This document shows positions 32,342 through 41,440 of a stretch of DNA of 64,000 nt, one piece after another. Source of the DNA: Atopobium sp. oral taxon 199 str. F0494 (GTDB lineage Bacteria > Actinomycetota > Coriobacteriia > Coriobacteriales > Atopobiaceae); the NCBI RefSeq assembly GCF_000411555.1, contig NZ_KE150486.1, positions 434,001-498,000 of the forward strand, written 5' to 3'. Every line of letters begins with the position of its first letter. The stretch's first letter is position 1. The translations under genes were made by a program, and so were the position numbers. The notes beneath the pieces were generated by a model, which made no database searches, had not been told where the DNA came from, and saw nothing but the letters and a program-made list of their open reading frames with translations.

Positions 32342-32851
32342 TTACTTCTTCACAATTTCCTCATGAAACAGTTGCAACGCGTAGAGCACAGCCTCTCGGC
32401 GCACGTCATCGCGAGACCCGTCAAAATGTTTTACTCCTGCGTGAACTCCATGCGCGCTCGCGACTCCAAACCAAACGGTACCCACCGGTTTTCCGGGTTC
32501 ACTTCCCCCTGGTCCTGCAATTCCCGTAGTAGAAACAGCGAGCTCTGAGCCAATCGTACGACGAACTCCCTGTGCCATCTGCTGAGCGCACGGCTCCGAC
32601 ACAGCTCCCAACTCCGGCACGGCAAAAATCTCTTCGGAGACGCCCAGCACCTTCTGCTTCACCTCAATGGCATAGCTCACCACGGAGCCGAGAAAGACTT
32701 CAGAAGAACCCGGCACGGCAGTAAGCGCTCCTGCGACAAGACCTCCTGTGCATGACTCTGCTGTCGCTAGTGTTACATGGGCAGCGGCCGCCTCGCGAAT
32801 AACACGCGCCGCAGCCTCATAGAGTTCCTTGTCACAGCAGGTTGTCTGCAT
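32342..32851 (-). CDS. cinA: CinA C-terminal domain protein (nicotinamide-nucleotide amidohydrolase PncC)
   Basis: This is the stand-alone PncC domain of the CinA family, which deamidates nicotinamide mononucleotide. LATAESCTGGLVAGALTAVP and SSEVFLGSVVSYAIEVKQ, followed by VSTTGIAGPGGSEPGKPVGT, match the family well. The N-terminal molybdopterin-binding domain of full CinA is absent, which is common. It lies between pgsA and recA, the usual cinA-recA neighbourhood. The length is 169 residues. Confidence 0.9.
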   Translation of the reverse strand: MQTTCCDKELYEAAARVIREAAAAHVTLATAESCTGGLVAGALTAVPGSSEVFLGSVVSYAIEVKQKVLGVSEEIFAVPELGAVSEPCAQQMAQGVRRTIGSELAVSTTGIAGPGGSEPGKPVGTVWFGVASAHGVHAGVKHFDGSRDDVRREAVLYALQLFHEEIVKK

Positions 32852-32854
32852 AAC

Positions 32855-33463
32855 TTATGCCTCTTTTGCGATGATAGACCAAGATTTCATGAAATAGTCA
32901 ATGCCGCTCCACGCGGTCAAGAGCACGGCAATCCACATAAGAACAGTAAAGAGAAGGCTGAGCGCGTCTTGAACGGGTCCCGCGGAAATGACCGGTAAAA
33001 ACAGCAAACCGCAAATGGCAACCATAGTGGTAGCGGTCTTCCACTTACCGAGATTGGACGCCGCGATGACCGTACCGGCGGAGGCCACTACCATGCGAAG
33101 CCCCGATACCAAAAACTCGCGGGCAACGATGACAAACAAAACCCAAGGAGAGACCATATGCCACTCAAGCAGCACGCAGAGGGCGACAACAACGGCAAGC
33201 TTGTCAGCAATCGGATCCAAAAACTTGCCAAAGGTAGTAACCTCATTGCGGCTCCGGGCCAGATATCCGTCCAGCTTGTCAGTAAGTGAGATAATCACAT
33301 ATCCGAAAAATACCAGAGCCGGACCGCAGGATATCGCAAGCCCCTCCCCGACTGAGGCAGCAGGCCGTCCTAAAAGCTGCGCCGACAAAAGCCACAAGGG
33401 CACAAGCGCCACTCGAGCGCAGGTCACAATATTTGCCGGTGTCCAAATGCTTTTTTTAGGCAC
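32855..33463 (-). CDS. pgsA: CDP-diacylglycerol-glycerol-3-phosphate 3-phosphatidyltransferase
   Basis: PgsA makes phosphatidylglycerol phosphate from the CdsA product. The CDP-alcohol phosphotransferase motif is visible as DKLDGYLARSRNEVTTFGKF followed by LDPIADK. About five membrane helices are present. The best start is the GTG at 33463, because GGGGAG lies 7 bases upstream and the protein then begins MPKKSIWTPANIVTCARV, giving 202 residues. An earlier GTG at 33478 overlaps the rimO stop. The rimO-pgsA-cinA-recA order is common in Gram-positive bacteria. Confidence 0.9.
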   Translation of the reverse strand: MPKKSIWTPANIVTCARVALVPLWLLSAQLLGRPAASVGEGLAISCGPALVFFGYVIISLTDKLDGYLARSRNEVTTFGKFLDPIADKLAVVVALCVLLEWHMVSPWVLFVIVAREFLVSGLRMVVASAGTVIAASNLGKWKTATTMVAICGLLFLPVISAGPVQDALSLLFTVLMWIAVLLTAWSGIDYFMKSWSIIAKEA

Positions 33464-33477
33464 AAGATATCTCCCCA

Positions 33478-34863
33478 CTAGACGTTCTTCTCGTCAACTA
33501 TCTCGCCGATAATCTCATAGCAAAACGAATCAACAAGGTCGCAAAGGACAATATCGCCCACACGGGCCTCGCCCTCGGCAATGTGCACGGCTCCGTCAGA
33601 ATCGGGCGCCTGGAACCACGCATGGCCGATAAGCTCCGTTATGCCATCAGACTCCTCAACACCGTCAATAATGACCTCGCAGCGCTCGCCAACATGACGA
33701 GCGGTTGCCGCAAACCCAAGCTCCTCTACCAAATCGATAAGGCGCTGGGTGCGCTCCATTTTGACCTCGTTTGGAACCTGATTGGGCATATGAGCGCCCT
33801 TGGTCCCTTCCTCCGGAGAGTACGTGAAGACTGACGTATAGTCAAATTCCTGTTCCTGGATGAAGTCATACAGCTCATCAGACTCTTCTTCTGTCTCGCC
33901 GGGAAAACCGCACATGCCCGTAGTACGAAGCACCATATTGGGAATCTCACTTCGCAAGCGGTCAAAAAGAACGCGCAGCTCATCAGCGGACCCAGAGCGT
34001 CCCATGCTCGCAAGGACGCGCTCATTGCAATGCTGTATGGGAATGTCGATATAGGGCAGGCACTCAGGGATATCGCGAATGGTGGCGATAAGATTATCGG
34101 TCATCCCCTCGGGCTGAAGATAGAGTACGCGCACCCAGCCTCCATAGGGATGCACCACTTGAGCAACCTGACGCATGAGCCACGCCAGAGTAAGCGTTTC
34201 ACCGTCAGCTGTCTTGCCGAGATCATTGCCCCAAATGCCGGTATCCTGGCCAATGAGGATAATCTCGCGGACGCCACCCTTCATCAAAGAGGCAACCTCA
34301 GAGAGAATCTCGTCAGCAGAACGGGAATGGTAGCGACCGCGGATATACGGGATGGCACAAAACGCACAGAAGCGGTCGCATCCGTCTGAAATCTTGACGT
34401 ACGCGCTGGCTCCCTCAATAGTACGCAGCATCCCATGGGCCGCGATAACAGACGGAGAAGCAAGGCTGACCCCTAGAACTTCAGACACCACGCCGACAAT
34501 ACCGTCTTCTTCGTCAGCGCGGACAAAGGCGGCGACTTCCGGCAGCTGTTCTGGCAGCTGAGAGCCGTAACGAGATGGCACGCAGCCACACATCACAATG
34601 GGAAGCTCGCGCACACCTGCAGAAGCCTCCTCAGCAATCTGCAGCGTAGTCTCAATGGACTCTTCCGTAGCGGACGCTAAAAAAGAACAGGTATTCACGA
34701 TGGCGACGTCGGCAGTTTCAGAATCGGTAGTCTCACTGTAGCCGTGCGCCAAAAGCAGCGCCCTCATGCGGTCTGTGTCAACTTCGTTTTTCGCACATCC
34801 CCACGTAACAAACAGGACGTTTTTGCCCCTAGCGATAGTTGACGTACTGGAGGGGCTGACCAT
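33478..34863 (-). CDS. rimO: ribosomal protein S12 methylthiotransferase RimO
   Basis: RimO is a radical SAM enzyme that methylthiolates an aspartate of ribosomal protein S12. The N-terminal domain contains VTWGCAKNEVDTDRMRALL, and the cluster motif is CDRFCAFCAIPYIRGRYHSR. A TRAM domain ends the protein, which has 461 residues. The ATG at 34863 has an AGGAGCAGGAG stretch upstream and overlaps yajQ by 35 bases. MiaB and MtaB elsewhere in the window are the two other methylthiotransferases of this group. Confidence 0.95.
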   Translation of the reverse strand: MVSPSSTSTIARGKNVLFVTWGCAKNEVDTDRMRALLLAHGYSETTDSETADVAIVNTCSFLASATEESIETTLQIAEEASAGVRELPIVMCGCVPSRYGSQLPEQLPEVAAFVRADEEDGIVGVVSEVLGVSLASPSVIAAHGMLRTIEGASAYVKISDGCDRFCAFCAIPYIRGRYHSRSADEILSEVASLMKGGVREIILIGQDTGIWGNDLGKTADGETLTLAWLMRQVAQVVHPYGGWVRVLYLQPEGMTDNLIATIRDIPECLPYIDIPIQHCNERVLASMGRSGSADELRVLFDRLRSEIPNMVLRTTGMCGFPGETEEESDELYDFIQEQEFDYTSVFTYSPEEGTKGAHMPNQVPNEVKMERTQRLIDLVEELGFAATARHVGERCEVIIDGVEESDGITELIGHAWFQAPDSDGAVHIAEGEARVGDIVLCDLVDSFCYEIIGEIVDEKNV

Positions 34864-35326
34864 ACTCCTGCTCCTTTAGAAATGCGATAACGGACTGAAG
34901 CGTATCGCGAGAAGCGCTGGCAACACGGAGCTTCTCGCCCTCAACCGTTGCCTTAGCTTTAACCTTCATGTCACGAATGTCTTTTGCGATGCGCTTAGCG
35001 GTCTCCTGGTCTATCCCCTGCACCAGTTTTCCTATCTGACGCACCGAAGAGCCGGCCGCCGGCACGGGATCTGCCCAGCGAACGCTTTTTAAATCGATAC
35101 CACGCTTTACCAGCTTGCTCCCGAGCACGTCCCGTACTTGAGAGGCCACGAAATCCGATGGCGCCGCGATGGTAAACGCGGCGTCCTTCTTGGAAAGCTC
35201 CAACGTGGCCCCTGAATCTTTCAGGTCGTAGCGCTGAGAAAGCTCGCGCGTGGCCTGCTGATACGCATTGTCAACTTCCATCATGTCTACCTCTGACACA
35301 ACGTCAAAGCTGGACTCTTTTGCCAT
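34829..35326 (-). CDS. YajQ family nucleotide-binding protein
   Basis: This protein of 165 residues belongs to the YajQ family, some members of which bind cyclic di-GMP. MAKESSFDVVSEVDMMEVDN and ISQRYDL-like SQRYDLKDSGATLEL at the start, and IRDMKVKAKATVEGEKLRV towards the end, are characteristic. It has two ferredoxin-like folds. Its role is not settled. It sits upstream of rimO and downstream of the RodZ-like gene. I saw no diguanylate cyclase gene in the window. Confidence 0.9.
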   Translation of the reverse strand: MAKESSFDVVSEVDMMEVDNAYQQATRELSQRYDLKDSGATLELSKKDAAFTIAAPSDFVASQVRDVLGSKLVKRGIDLKSVRWADPVPAAGSSVRQIGKLVQGIDQETAKRIAKDIRDMKVKAKATVEGEKLRVASASRDTLQSVIAFLKEQEYGQPLQYVNYR

Positions 35327-35342
35327 AATCTCTCCTCATACG

Positions 35343-35372
35343 GCGCTGGCGAGAAGCCCTTCTCACCAGCGC
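35343..35372. repeat. inverted pair of the CGAGAAGNNC motif forming a hairpin
   Basis: Between the RodZ-like gene and yajQ, a 30-base imperfect palindrome is built around CGAGAAGCCC facing TGAGAAGGGC on the other strand. The outer arms GCGCTGG and CCAGCGC extend it to about 14 pairs with one mismatch or wobble. No U-run follows. Paired uptake sequences used as transcriptional hairpins are known in Neisseria. Here the comparison is only an inference. Confidence 0.6.
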
Positions 35373-35385
35373 ACCTTATATGAAC

Positions 35386-36978
35386 TTAGTTGGTGTTCGA
35401 ACTCGACGACGTGGTAGTCTCCTGATTTGTGCTGCTCTGAGCGGAAGTGTCAGTCTTGGAATCATCGGTCTTTGTAGAGGAAGAGGTATCGTTTTTCGTG
35501 GAGGTATCCTCGCTGTTGGATTCCGACCCCTTGATAGTCATGATGCCAATTCCTGACGAGCTATTCTCAAACGCTTTTGTTTGCCCGTTCACCTTTACCG
35601 TGACCGCTCCCGGAACGCCTGCCTGGATTTTCAGCGTCCCTTTGACTGTAATCGTCTTAGACCAAGGTCCTGTGACCTTATCGGCAACTACATACGTGCC
35701 GTCCTCATCAATCTCCAGCCAGCTGAATTGTCCATCGGGAACGCTAATCTCAACTTCCGTTTTGTCCGTCTTCGTTTCCGTGGTTTTCTCCGGCTGCTTA
35801 GATTCCTCTGAGTCTTTCTTGGGTTCCGTCGTGGTATCCGTTTTTTCAGACTGAGACTGCTGCGTTGCAGACTCATTATTGACGCTCACCGTACGTGACG
35901 GAACAGGATTGGTCTTATTGGCTGCGCATGCTCTGACCGAGAAAATAATAATAAGCGTCAAAATAACGGCCAGCACTACCACGATTGTCGCGATAGCACG
36001 CGCCGTGTTGGAGAAAAACTCATCGATGGCTCCCATAACGCCACGGCGACGCGACCTTCGAGGTGCGCGGGAAAGGTTGCTCGGCTGACGGCGGCGAACA
36101 TTTGGTCTGTCAACGCTTGCAATGTTACGAGAACCGCGGCGGCCGGAAATAGTAGACGCGCGCTCATAAGGAGCTGCTTGATCGTCATAATGCAGGTCAT
36201 CGGTATACTCGCTCGGAGCGACACTGCGCGTACTGACATCGGAGCGAGAACCAAGCCTTGAGCCGCGCGCCATCATGCGCGTCTGATCGCTCGACGCCGG
36301 ATAGCCCGGGGTCGATTGCGTTTCGCGTATGAGCCGAGAAGAGCCTTCAGTTCCCGATACTCCAGCGATTCCTACCCGTCTGCGCGCCGCTACGCCGCGT
36401 GTACGCAGCCGAGAAGAACTGCGTCGATGCGCGGAATCCGGTGAGGCGTTATAAGCGTGACCTGTTGCGTATTCAGAAAATGAATAGGCGTTTGTCGAAT
36501 CGGAGGAAGATCCCGCCAAGGGGACACTCGATTGTCGAGAGCGAACGCCTGAGGTAGTTGCGAAGGCGCCCATATCGCCCGCAGGGCCTCCTGCCGTTGG
36601 GAGCAGACCGTGATACTGCACATAGGCTTTCGGACGTGATTCAGCCTCATTGGGAACATCATAGCCTGAGATGCCACGGCCCGACTGCGTGTCTCGCGTA
36701 CGGCGGCGAAGCTCATGTGAGTAGGTTCCATGCTCGTGCTCAAAGACCTCCTCTTGGAAGAGGTCAACTACCTCACGGGGATTCAGCCCCAGGTAGCGAG
36801 CGTACGAAGAGAGCATGCCCTGCGCGTAACCGCTCTGGGGAATGTTCTCAAAGTCCCCTTCCTCAAAAGCGATAAGCGCCTGCTCTTTAAGTTTTAACGT
36901 TTTTGACGCTTGGGTTATGGAGATACCAAGCTGGCGACGGCGAGCAACAAGCATCTCACTGAAACGCGGGCGTGGCAT
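35386..36978 (-). CDS. RodZ-like helix-turn-helix membrane protein
   Basis: The N-terminal helix-turn-helix (FSEMLVARRRQLGISITQAS, ALIAFEEGDFENIPQ, YAQGMLSSYARYLGLNP) is of the RodZ/HTH_25 type. A long Ser- and Arg-rich, probably disordered region follows. One membrane helix is at about residues 326-351, then an acidic linker, a DUF4115-like beta domain at about 408-468 and a Ser/Thr/Asp-rich tail. RodZ links MreB to the cell wall machinery in rods. No mreB is in the window, and the name rests on domain order. The ATG at 36978 or the GTG at 36984 could be the start, both after AAGGAGG. ftsK ends just before it. Confidence 0.8.
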   Translation of the reverse strand: MPRPRFSEMLVARRRQLGISITQASKTLKLKEQALIAFEEGDFENIPQSGYAQGMLSSYARYLGLNPREVVDLFQEEVFEHEHGTYSHELRRRTRDTQSGRGISGYDVPNEAESRPKAYVQYHGLLPTAGGPAGDMGAFATTSGVRSRQSSVPLAGSSSDSTNAYSFSEYATGHAYNASPDSAHRRSSSRLRTRGVAARRRVGIAGVSGTEGSSRLIRETQSTPGYPASSDQTRMMARGSRLGSRSDVSTRSVAPSEYTDDLHYDDQAAPYERASTISGRRGSRNIASVDRPNVRRRQPSNLSRAPRRSRRRGVMGAIDEFFSNTARAIATIVVVLAVILTLIIIFSVRACAANKTNPVPSRTVSVNNESATQQSQSEKTDTTTEPKKDSEESKQPEKTTETKTDKTEVEISVPDGQFSWLEIDEDGTYVVADKVTGPWSKTITVKGTLKIQAGVPGAVTVKVNGQTKAFENSSSGIGIMTIKGSESNSEDTSTKNDTSSSTKTDDSKTDTSAQSSTNQETTTSSSSNTN

Positions 36979-36980
36979 GG

Positions 36981-39485
36981 TCACTCGACCTCCTTATAGG
37001 CTGCATCCTGCACTTTAAGCTCCTCAAGTGCATCTTTATCAATCAGGACCTCACGGGGTTTGGAACCATTAGCAGGTCCGACAACTCCCTTTGCTTCAAG
37101 CATATCCATAATTCTACCAGCACGGGCATATCCCACAGAAAGAGCACGTTGCAAACTGGAGGTAGATCCCAGCTGAGAGTCAACGACGATGCGCGCTGCT
37201 TCCCAAATGAGCGGGTCGTCTTCGCGAGAAGCCCCTTGAGACGCGGTTCCGTCAACCTGACTCGGCACGGCGACCGTCAGGATATTGTCGTGATACTCGG
37301 CAACGCGCTGCTCACGGATGTATCTGACGGTCTGCTCGATTTCCTCGTCAGAAACCCAGCATCCCTGCGCGCGTTTGGGCTTGCTTCCGCGAAGTTTGAC
37401 CAGCATATCGCCGCGGCCCAGCAACTGTTCCGCGCCCTTTTGGTCCAAGATAATGCGCGAGTTGATGGAGTTGTCAACGGAAAGCGCTACACGGTTATCG
37501 ATGTTCGCGCGGATAAGGCCCGTTACAACGTCTGCGGAGGGGCGCTGCGTGGCAACGATCAGATGTATGCCGGCCGCACGGCCAAGCTGCGCGATGCGTA
37601 CGATGGAAGATTCGACATCTTTGCCGGCAACCATCATCAAGTCAGCCAGCTCGTCAATGACAATCACGAAGTACGGCATATGCTTGGGGGGATTTTCCAT
37701 GTCGGCGTACTTATCGCTATCAACGTTTTTGTTGTACGTCTTAATGTCGCGCACCTTATAATGCTCGAATACCTTGAGCCGCCGTTCCATCTCGGTAACG
37801 CCCCACTGAAGTGCGCTTGCCGCCTGTCGCGGTTCCGTAACGACTGGGACATACAGATGCGGAAGGCCGGCGTATCCTGTGAACTCAACGCGCTTGGGGT
37901 CGACCATGATGAGGCGTACCTGCTCGGGCGTAGTTCGCATAAGCATCGACATAACGATGGCGTTCAGAAGTACCGACTTGCCCGATCCTGTAGTACCTGC
38001 TACCAGCAGGTGCGGAAGGCTCGCTAAATCAACTACAATGGGCTTTCCTTCGGAATTGCGGCCAAAGGCGCACTCAAGCGGACCGCCCTTGGCATACGGA
38101 AGCACATCGGCAAGGTTGACCGCCTGCGACTTCTCGTTAGGAATTTCAATGCCAACCAGCGAAGTTCCAGGAATAGGCGCAAAAATACGCACCGATTTCG
38201 CCGCGAGAGAGAGCGCGATATCATCTTCAAGGTTGGTAATCTTATTGACCCTCTCGCCCTCACCCATGGAAATCTTGAACGTTGTCACCGAGGGGCCGGC
38301 GACCCATCCGACTACCTGACTTGAAAGCCCAAACTCCTCAAGCGTTGCCTGAAGACGCTGGGCTGTCTGCGCGAGCTCATCCTCAGACACGGCGGACTTG
38401 CCTGAGTTCGCGTTAGTTTTGAGAATCGAGAAGGGCGGAAGCTCGTAGGTGCTGTCATCGTCGCCCGGTCGCTTTAAGCTTTCAGGATTTGCGAGGAAGT
38501 CGGGAACGTCGCCCTTCGTCTTTCTGGATGCCGTTTTGCGCTTTTTCTGAGTCGCAGCAGATGCGGACTGCTCCTCTTGGCTGTCCTGCTGTCCGTCACC
38601 CTCGTGGGCCTTGGACGTGCGGCCTAGAAGCGTTGTCTTCGCGCGACCGGCCAGGGTATCTGAGGCAGCATCCTCATCTTCAAGAAGCTCCTCTCCTTCT
38701 GATTGGCGCGCGTTGCGGCGCAGGACACTCGTCTTGCGATCACCGATAAAGGTAGTTTTACCCTCTCCTGTTTCATCAAAGAGCGAAGGCTGTTCGTCCG
38801 CGGTTTTGCGACGATTTTTCTTTCCTGAAGCAATGCGCGTTCCCTGTTCGGCGTAGGAGGCTTCCTCACGCGCGGCGGCACGCTCTTCTCGTCTGATGCG
38901 GTGGTCTTCACGCATCTCATCAAAACGGCCCGAAGCTCGGCTGACAACGTCAGAAATGGAAAATCCGCACACCACTATGCCTGCGATAAGTACGCCAAGC
39001 AACAGAATGTTTCCGACAATGCGTCCAAGCATTTGCAGCAGTACCAGCGCAATGCCGCCGCCAACATACCCTCCGGCAACTTCAAGATTCGACTCAAAAA
39101 GCAGAATCTGAGGATTTTGCTCAGCGCCGGGAAAGTTGAGTGAAATCATGGCAAGAGCCGCGAGAACGTCAAGCGTCAATCCAACGGCAATACGCGTTGA
39201 AACGGGTCCTTCGTCCCGCATGAAAAACGTCATGGCGAACATGAAAAGCGCTATCGGAAAGAGTGGCGCCCCCGTACCGAAGCAGAGCTTCAGGCCATGA
39301 CCGACAGCGCTGGTGACAAGGGCGGTCGAAGGCAGGATAACCGAAACGAAAAGTGCTATCGCCAGTACGGCAAGCACGACGCCAATGACGTCGTTTTGAA
39401 CGGGTGTCAAGCCTTGAGAGGCCGATGCGCGCCTCGACTGACCTGCTCTTCTTTTTGCTGCATTTGAACTACGTTGAGCGGGCAT
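36981..39485 (-). CDS. ftsK: DNA translocase FtsK/SpoIIIE
   Basis: FtsK pumps chromosomal DNA during division and activates Xer recombination. Four or five N-terminal membrane helices (about residues 30-190) are followed by a charged linker and the motor domain. The Walker A motif is GTTGSGKSVLLNAIVMSM, Walker B is YFVIVIDELADLMMV, and ATQRPSADVVTGLIRANI and RGDMLVKLRGS are conserved. The C-terminal winged helix that reads DNA polarity sequences starts at about DDPLIWEAARIVVDSQLGS. The length of 834 residues is normal for Gram-positive members. The xer recombinase at 7923 is its likely partner. Confidence 0.95.
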   Translation of the reverse strand: MPAQRSSNAAKRRAGQSRRASASQGLTPVQNDVIGVVLAVLAIALFVSVILPSTALVTSAVGHGLKLCFGTGAPLFPIALFMFAMTFFMRDEGPVSTRIAVGLTLDVLAALAMISLNFPGAEQNPQILLFESNLEVAGGYVGGGIALVLLQMLGRIVGNILLLGVLIAGIVVCGFSISDVVSRASGRFDEMREDHRIRREERAAAREEASYAEQGTRIASGKKNRRKTADEQPSLFDETGEGKTTFIGDRKTSVLRRNARQSEGEELLEDEDAASDTLAGRAKTTLLGRTSKAHEGDGQQDSQEEQSASAATQKKRKTASRKTKGDVPDFLANPESLKRPGDDDSTYELPPFSILKTNANSGKSAVSEDELAQTAQRLQATLEEFGLSSQVVGWVAGPSVTTFKISMGEGERVNKITNLEDDIALSLAAKSVRIFAPIPGTSLVGIEIPNEKSQAVNLADVLPYAKGGPLECAFGRNSEGKPIVVDLASLPHLLVAGTTGSGKSVLLNAIVMSMLMRTTPEQVRLIMVDPKRVEFTGYAGLPHLYVPVVTEPRQAASALQWGVTEMERRLKVFEHYKVRDIKTYNKNVDSDKYADMENPPKHMPYFVIVIDELADLMMVAGKDVESSIVRIAQLGRAAGIHLIVATQRPSADVVTGLIRANIDNRVALSVDNSINSRIILDQKGAEQLLGRGDMLVKLRGSKPKRAQGCWVSDEEIEQTVRYIREQRVAEYHDNILTVAVPSQVDGTASQGASREDDPLIWEAARIVVDSQLGSTSSLQRALSVGYARAGRIMDMLEAKGVVGPANGSKPREVLIDKDALEELKVQDAAYKEVE

Positions 39486-39490
39486 TCAGC

Positions 39491-41155
39491 TTATACCTCC
39501 ATAACAACCGGAATAACCATTGGACGTGTATGCGTTTTAGTCCAAAGGAAATTGGAGAGGGAGTTTCTGATGTTTTTACGTATTGCCTCGGGGTTTGACC
39601 CCTCGGATTTGGAGAATTTATCTACTTGGTTGCGAACTAGATTTTGCGCGCCGTCCATAAGCTCGTCGTCCGTAGCAAACGAAACGCCGCGTCCTGACAC
39701 TTCAACGACACCCGCCTTGCGACTGCGTCCCACCAGCGTTACCACAACGGTCACGATACCGTCTTGCGCCAAGCGCTGGCGATCGCGAAGCACAACGGGG
39801 TTGGACTCCGTCACGGAAAGACCATCGACAAAGACGACACCGGACTCCACGGATTTTCCGCGCTTGACCTTTCCCTCCCGCATCTCAAGAGAATCGCCGT
39901 TATCAAGGATGAAGATATTCTTTTCAGGGATGCCCATCTGTTTGGCAAGTTCTGCATGGGCGCGAAGATGTACCGCCTCGCCATGTACCGGCATAAAGTT
40001 CTTGGGGCGCGCCATGCCAAGAACCAGCTTGAGCTCTTCTTGGCTTCCGTGGCCGGAAACATGAACGAGCGTCTTCGACTTGTCGTAGATAGCGCAGCCA
40101 ATCTTGGAAAGTGAGTTGATGATGGACTGCACGCTTCGCTCGTTTCCAGGAACGGGCGTCGCGGAAATGATTACCGTATCCTGAGGGCGTATAGAGAGCG
40201 ACTTATGCTCGCCGTTAGCCATACGGGCAAGCGCGGAGAGCGGCTCTCCCTGTGAGCCAGTGCACAAGACAACAATACGGTCGTCGGCGAGCTTCTCGAC
40301 ATCGTAGGCATCGACGATGTTTTTATCGGCAATTTTAAGATAGCCGAGGTCACGCGCGACCTTGGTATTGGTAACCATTGAGCGGCCCGTTACGACCACC
40401 TTGCGACCAACGGCAACGGAGGCGTCACACACCTGCTGCAGGCGGTGAATATGGGACGAGAAGGACGCCACAAAGACGCGGCCTTTTGCGTTTTTGATAA
40501 TATGCCTCAGCGCCGGCCCCACCGCTGCTTCCGAAGGCGTAAAGCCCGGATGGTTCGCGTTGGTGGAATCAGAAAGCAAGAGGTCAAGCCCTTCGGAGGC
40601 AAATGTCGTAATGGCCGCGTAGTTGGGACGCTTGCCGTCAATGGGCGTCTGGTCGAGCTTAAAATCTCCCGTATGCATAAGGGAACCCGCAGGCGTCTTC
40701 ATGTGAACGCCAAACGCCGCGGGGATGGAGTGCGTCATGGAAAAGAAGGTGATGTCAAAAGCGCCCAGCTTGATATTGGAGCCGTCATTGACTTCACAGA
40801 GTTTGATGCCCGTTAATTTGTGCTCGGCAAGCTTGCCTTCAATGAAACCTAACGAAAGTTTGCTGGAGTAAATAGGTACCTTGCGCGTCAAGTCCATCAA
40901 AAGATACGGCAGAGCGCCGATATGATCCTCATGTCCATGGGTAATCAAAATAGCGCGCAGCTTATGTTCGTTTTCAAGCACATAGGTATAATCGGGAAGC
41001 ACCAAGTCAATGCCTGGCTGCTCATCATCGGGAAACATCAAGCCGGCATCGATAAGAACCATGTCGTTGCCGTACTCAAAGACGGTCATGTTTTTACCAA
41101 TGCCGTCTAAGCCACCCATAGGAATAATCTTTAAGGGTGCTTCTTTTTTAGGCAT
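39491..41155 (-). CDS. rnj: ribonuclease J
   Basis: RNase J is a metallo-beta-lactamase and beta-CASP nuclease with 5'-3' exonuclease and endonuclease activity. The zinc motif ITHGHEDHIGALPYLLMDL, the MHTGDFKLDQ segment and VHVSGHGSQEELKLVLGM are typical. The ATG at 41155 gives 554 residues. AAAGGAT lies about 10 bases upstream. RNase Y (28514) and PNPase (41441) are also encoded here, so much of the RNA decay machinery is present. The leader contains a perfect palindrome at 41210-41232. Confidence 0.94.
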   Translation of the reverse strand: MPKKEAPLKIIPMGGLDGIGKNMTVFEYGNDMVLIDAGLMFPDDEQPGIDLVLPDYTYVLENEHKLRAILITHGHEDHIGALPYLLMDLTRKVPIYSSKLSLGFIEGKLAEHKLTGIKLCEVNDGSNIKLGAFDITFFSMTHSIPAAFGVHMKTPAGSLMHTGDFKLDQTPIDGKRPNYAAITTFASEGLDLLLSDSTNANHPGFTPSEAAVGPALRHIIKNAKGRVFVASFSSHIHRLQQVCDASVAVGRKVVVTGRSMVTNTKVARDLGYLKIADKNIVDAYDVEKLADDRIVVLCTGSQGEPLSALARMANGEHKSLSIRPQDTVIISATPVPGNERSVQSIINSLSKIGCAIYDKSKTLVHVSGHGSQEELKLVLGMARPKNFMPVHGEAVHLRAHAELAKQMGIPEKNIFILDNGDSLEMREGKVKRGKSVESGVVFVDGLSVTESNPVVLRDRQRLAQDGIVTVVVTLVGRSRKAGVVEVSGRGVSFATDDELMDGAQNLVRNQVDKFSKSEGSNPEAIRKNIRNSLSNFLWTKTHTRPMVIPVVMEV

Positions 41156-41209
41156 TAAGAACAAATCCTTTCGTTAAGCAAAGCATTTCTGCATACAAAC
41201 TATAACAAC

Positions 41210-41232
41210 GCAAAAAAGAGTCTCTTTTTTGC
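41210..41232. promoter_or_regulatory. perfect 23-base palindrome in the rnj leader
   Basis: GCAAAAAAGAG-T-CTCTTTTTTGC has 11-base perfect arms around a single base. It lies about 55 bases upstream of the rnj ATG. A perfect TATAAT on the minus strand at 41266-41271 predicts that the palindrome is transcribed in the leader. It could be a repressor site, or an RNA hairpin that RNase J itself acts on. No U-run follows it. Confidence 0.4.
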
Positions 41233-41265
41233 ATACCTTTCAATCCAAACATACAGATAGTACTT

Positions 41266-41271
41266 ATTATA
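41266..41271 (-). promoter_or_regulatory. rnj promoter -10
   Basis: A perfect TATAAT lies on the minus strand in the AT-rich gap between pnp and rnj. The -35 at 17 bases (GCAAAC) is weak. The remaining 285 bases of this gap hold the pnp terminator and the palindrome, with no reading frame that looks real. Confidence 0.5.
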
Positions 41272-41337
41272 TTGAAAATCGTACAAAAGTTTGCATAAAT
41301 TGGCAGAGATGTAAGAAATAACATCTTCAGTAGTATG

Positions 41338-41375
41338 CAAAAGAAGCCCCGGCCACTATCACAGGGCCAGGGCTG
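41338..41375 (-). terminator. intrinsic terminator of pnp
   Basis: On the minus strand GCCCTGGCC and GGCCGGGGC form a nine-pair stem with one wobble and a ten-base loop, followed by TTCTTTT. It lies about 65 bases after the pnp stop. Confidence 0.85.
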
Positions 41376-41440
41376 CAACGTACCCACATTACCGCGTGCA
41401 ATTCAGCGCTTACAGAGTCACAAAACTGCGCCAGGTATCC

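Noticed and set aside
36972-38027. Plus-strand open frame of 351 codons opposite ftsK
   Set aside because: It overlaps the FtsK motor domain, whose motifs are complete. The antisense product resembles no family.
36981-39485. FtsK polarity sequence (KOPS-like) as explanation for CGAGAAGNNC
   Set aside because: KOPS-type motifs are strongly skewed to one strand along an arm. Here the split is about 28 to 25, though a single window cannot exclude a location near the terminus.
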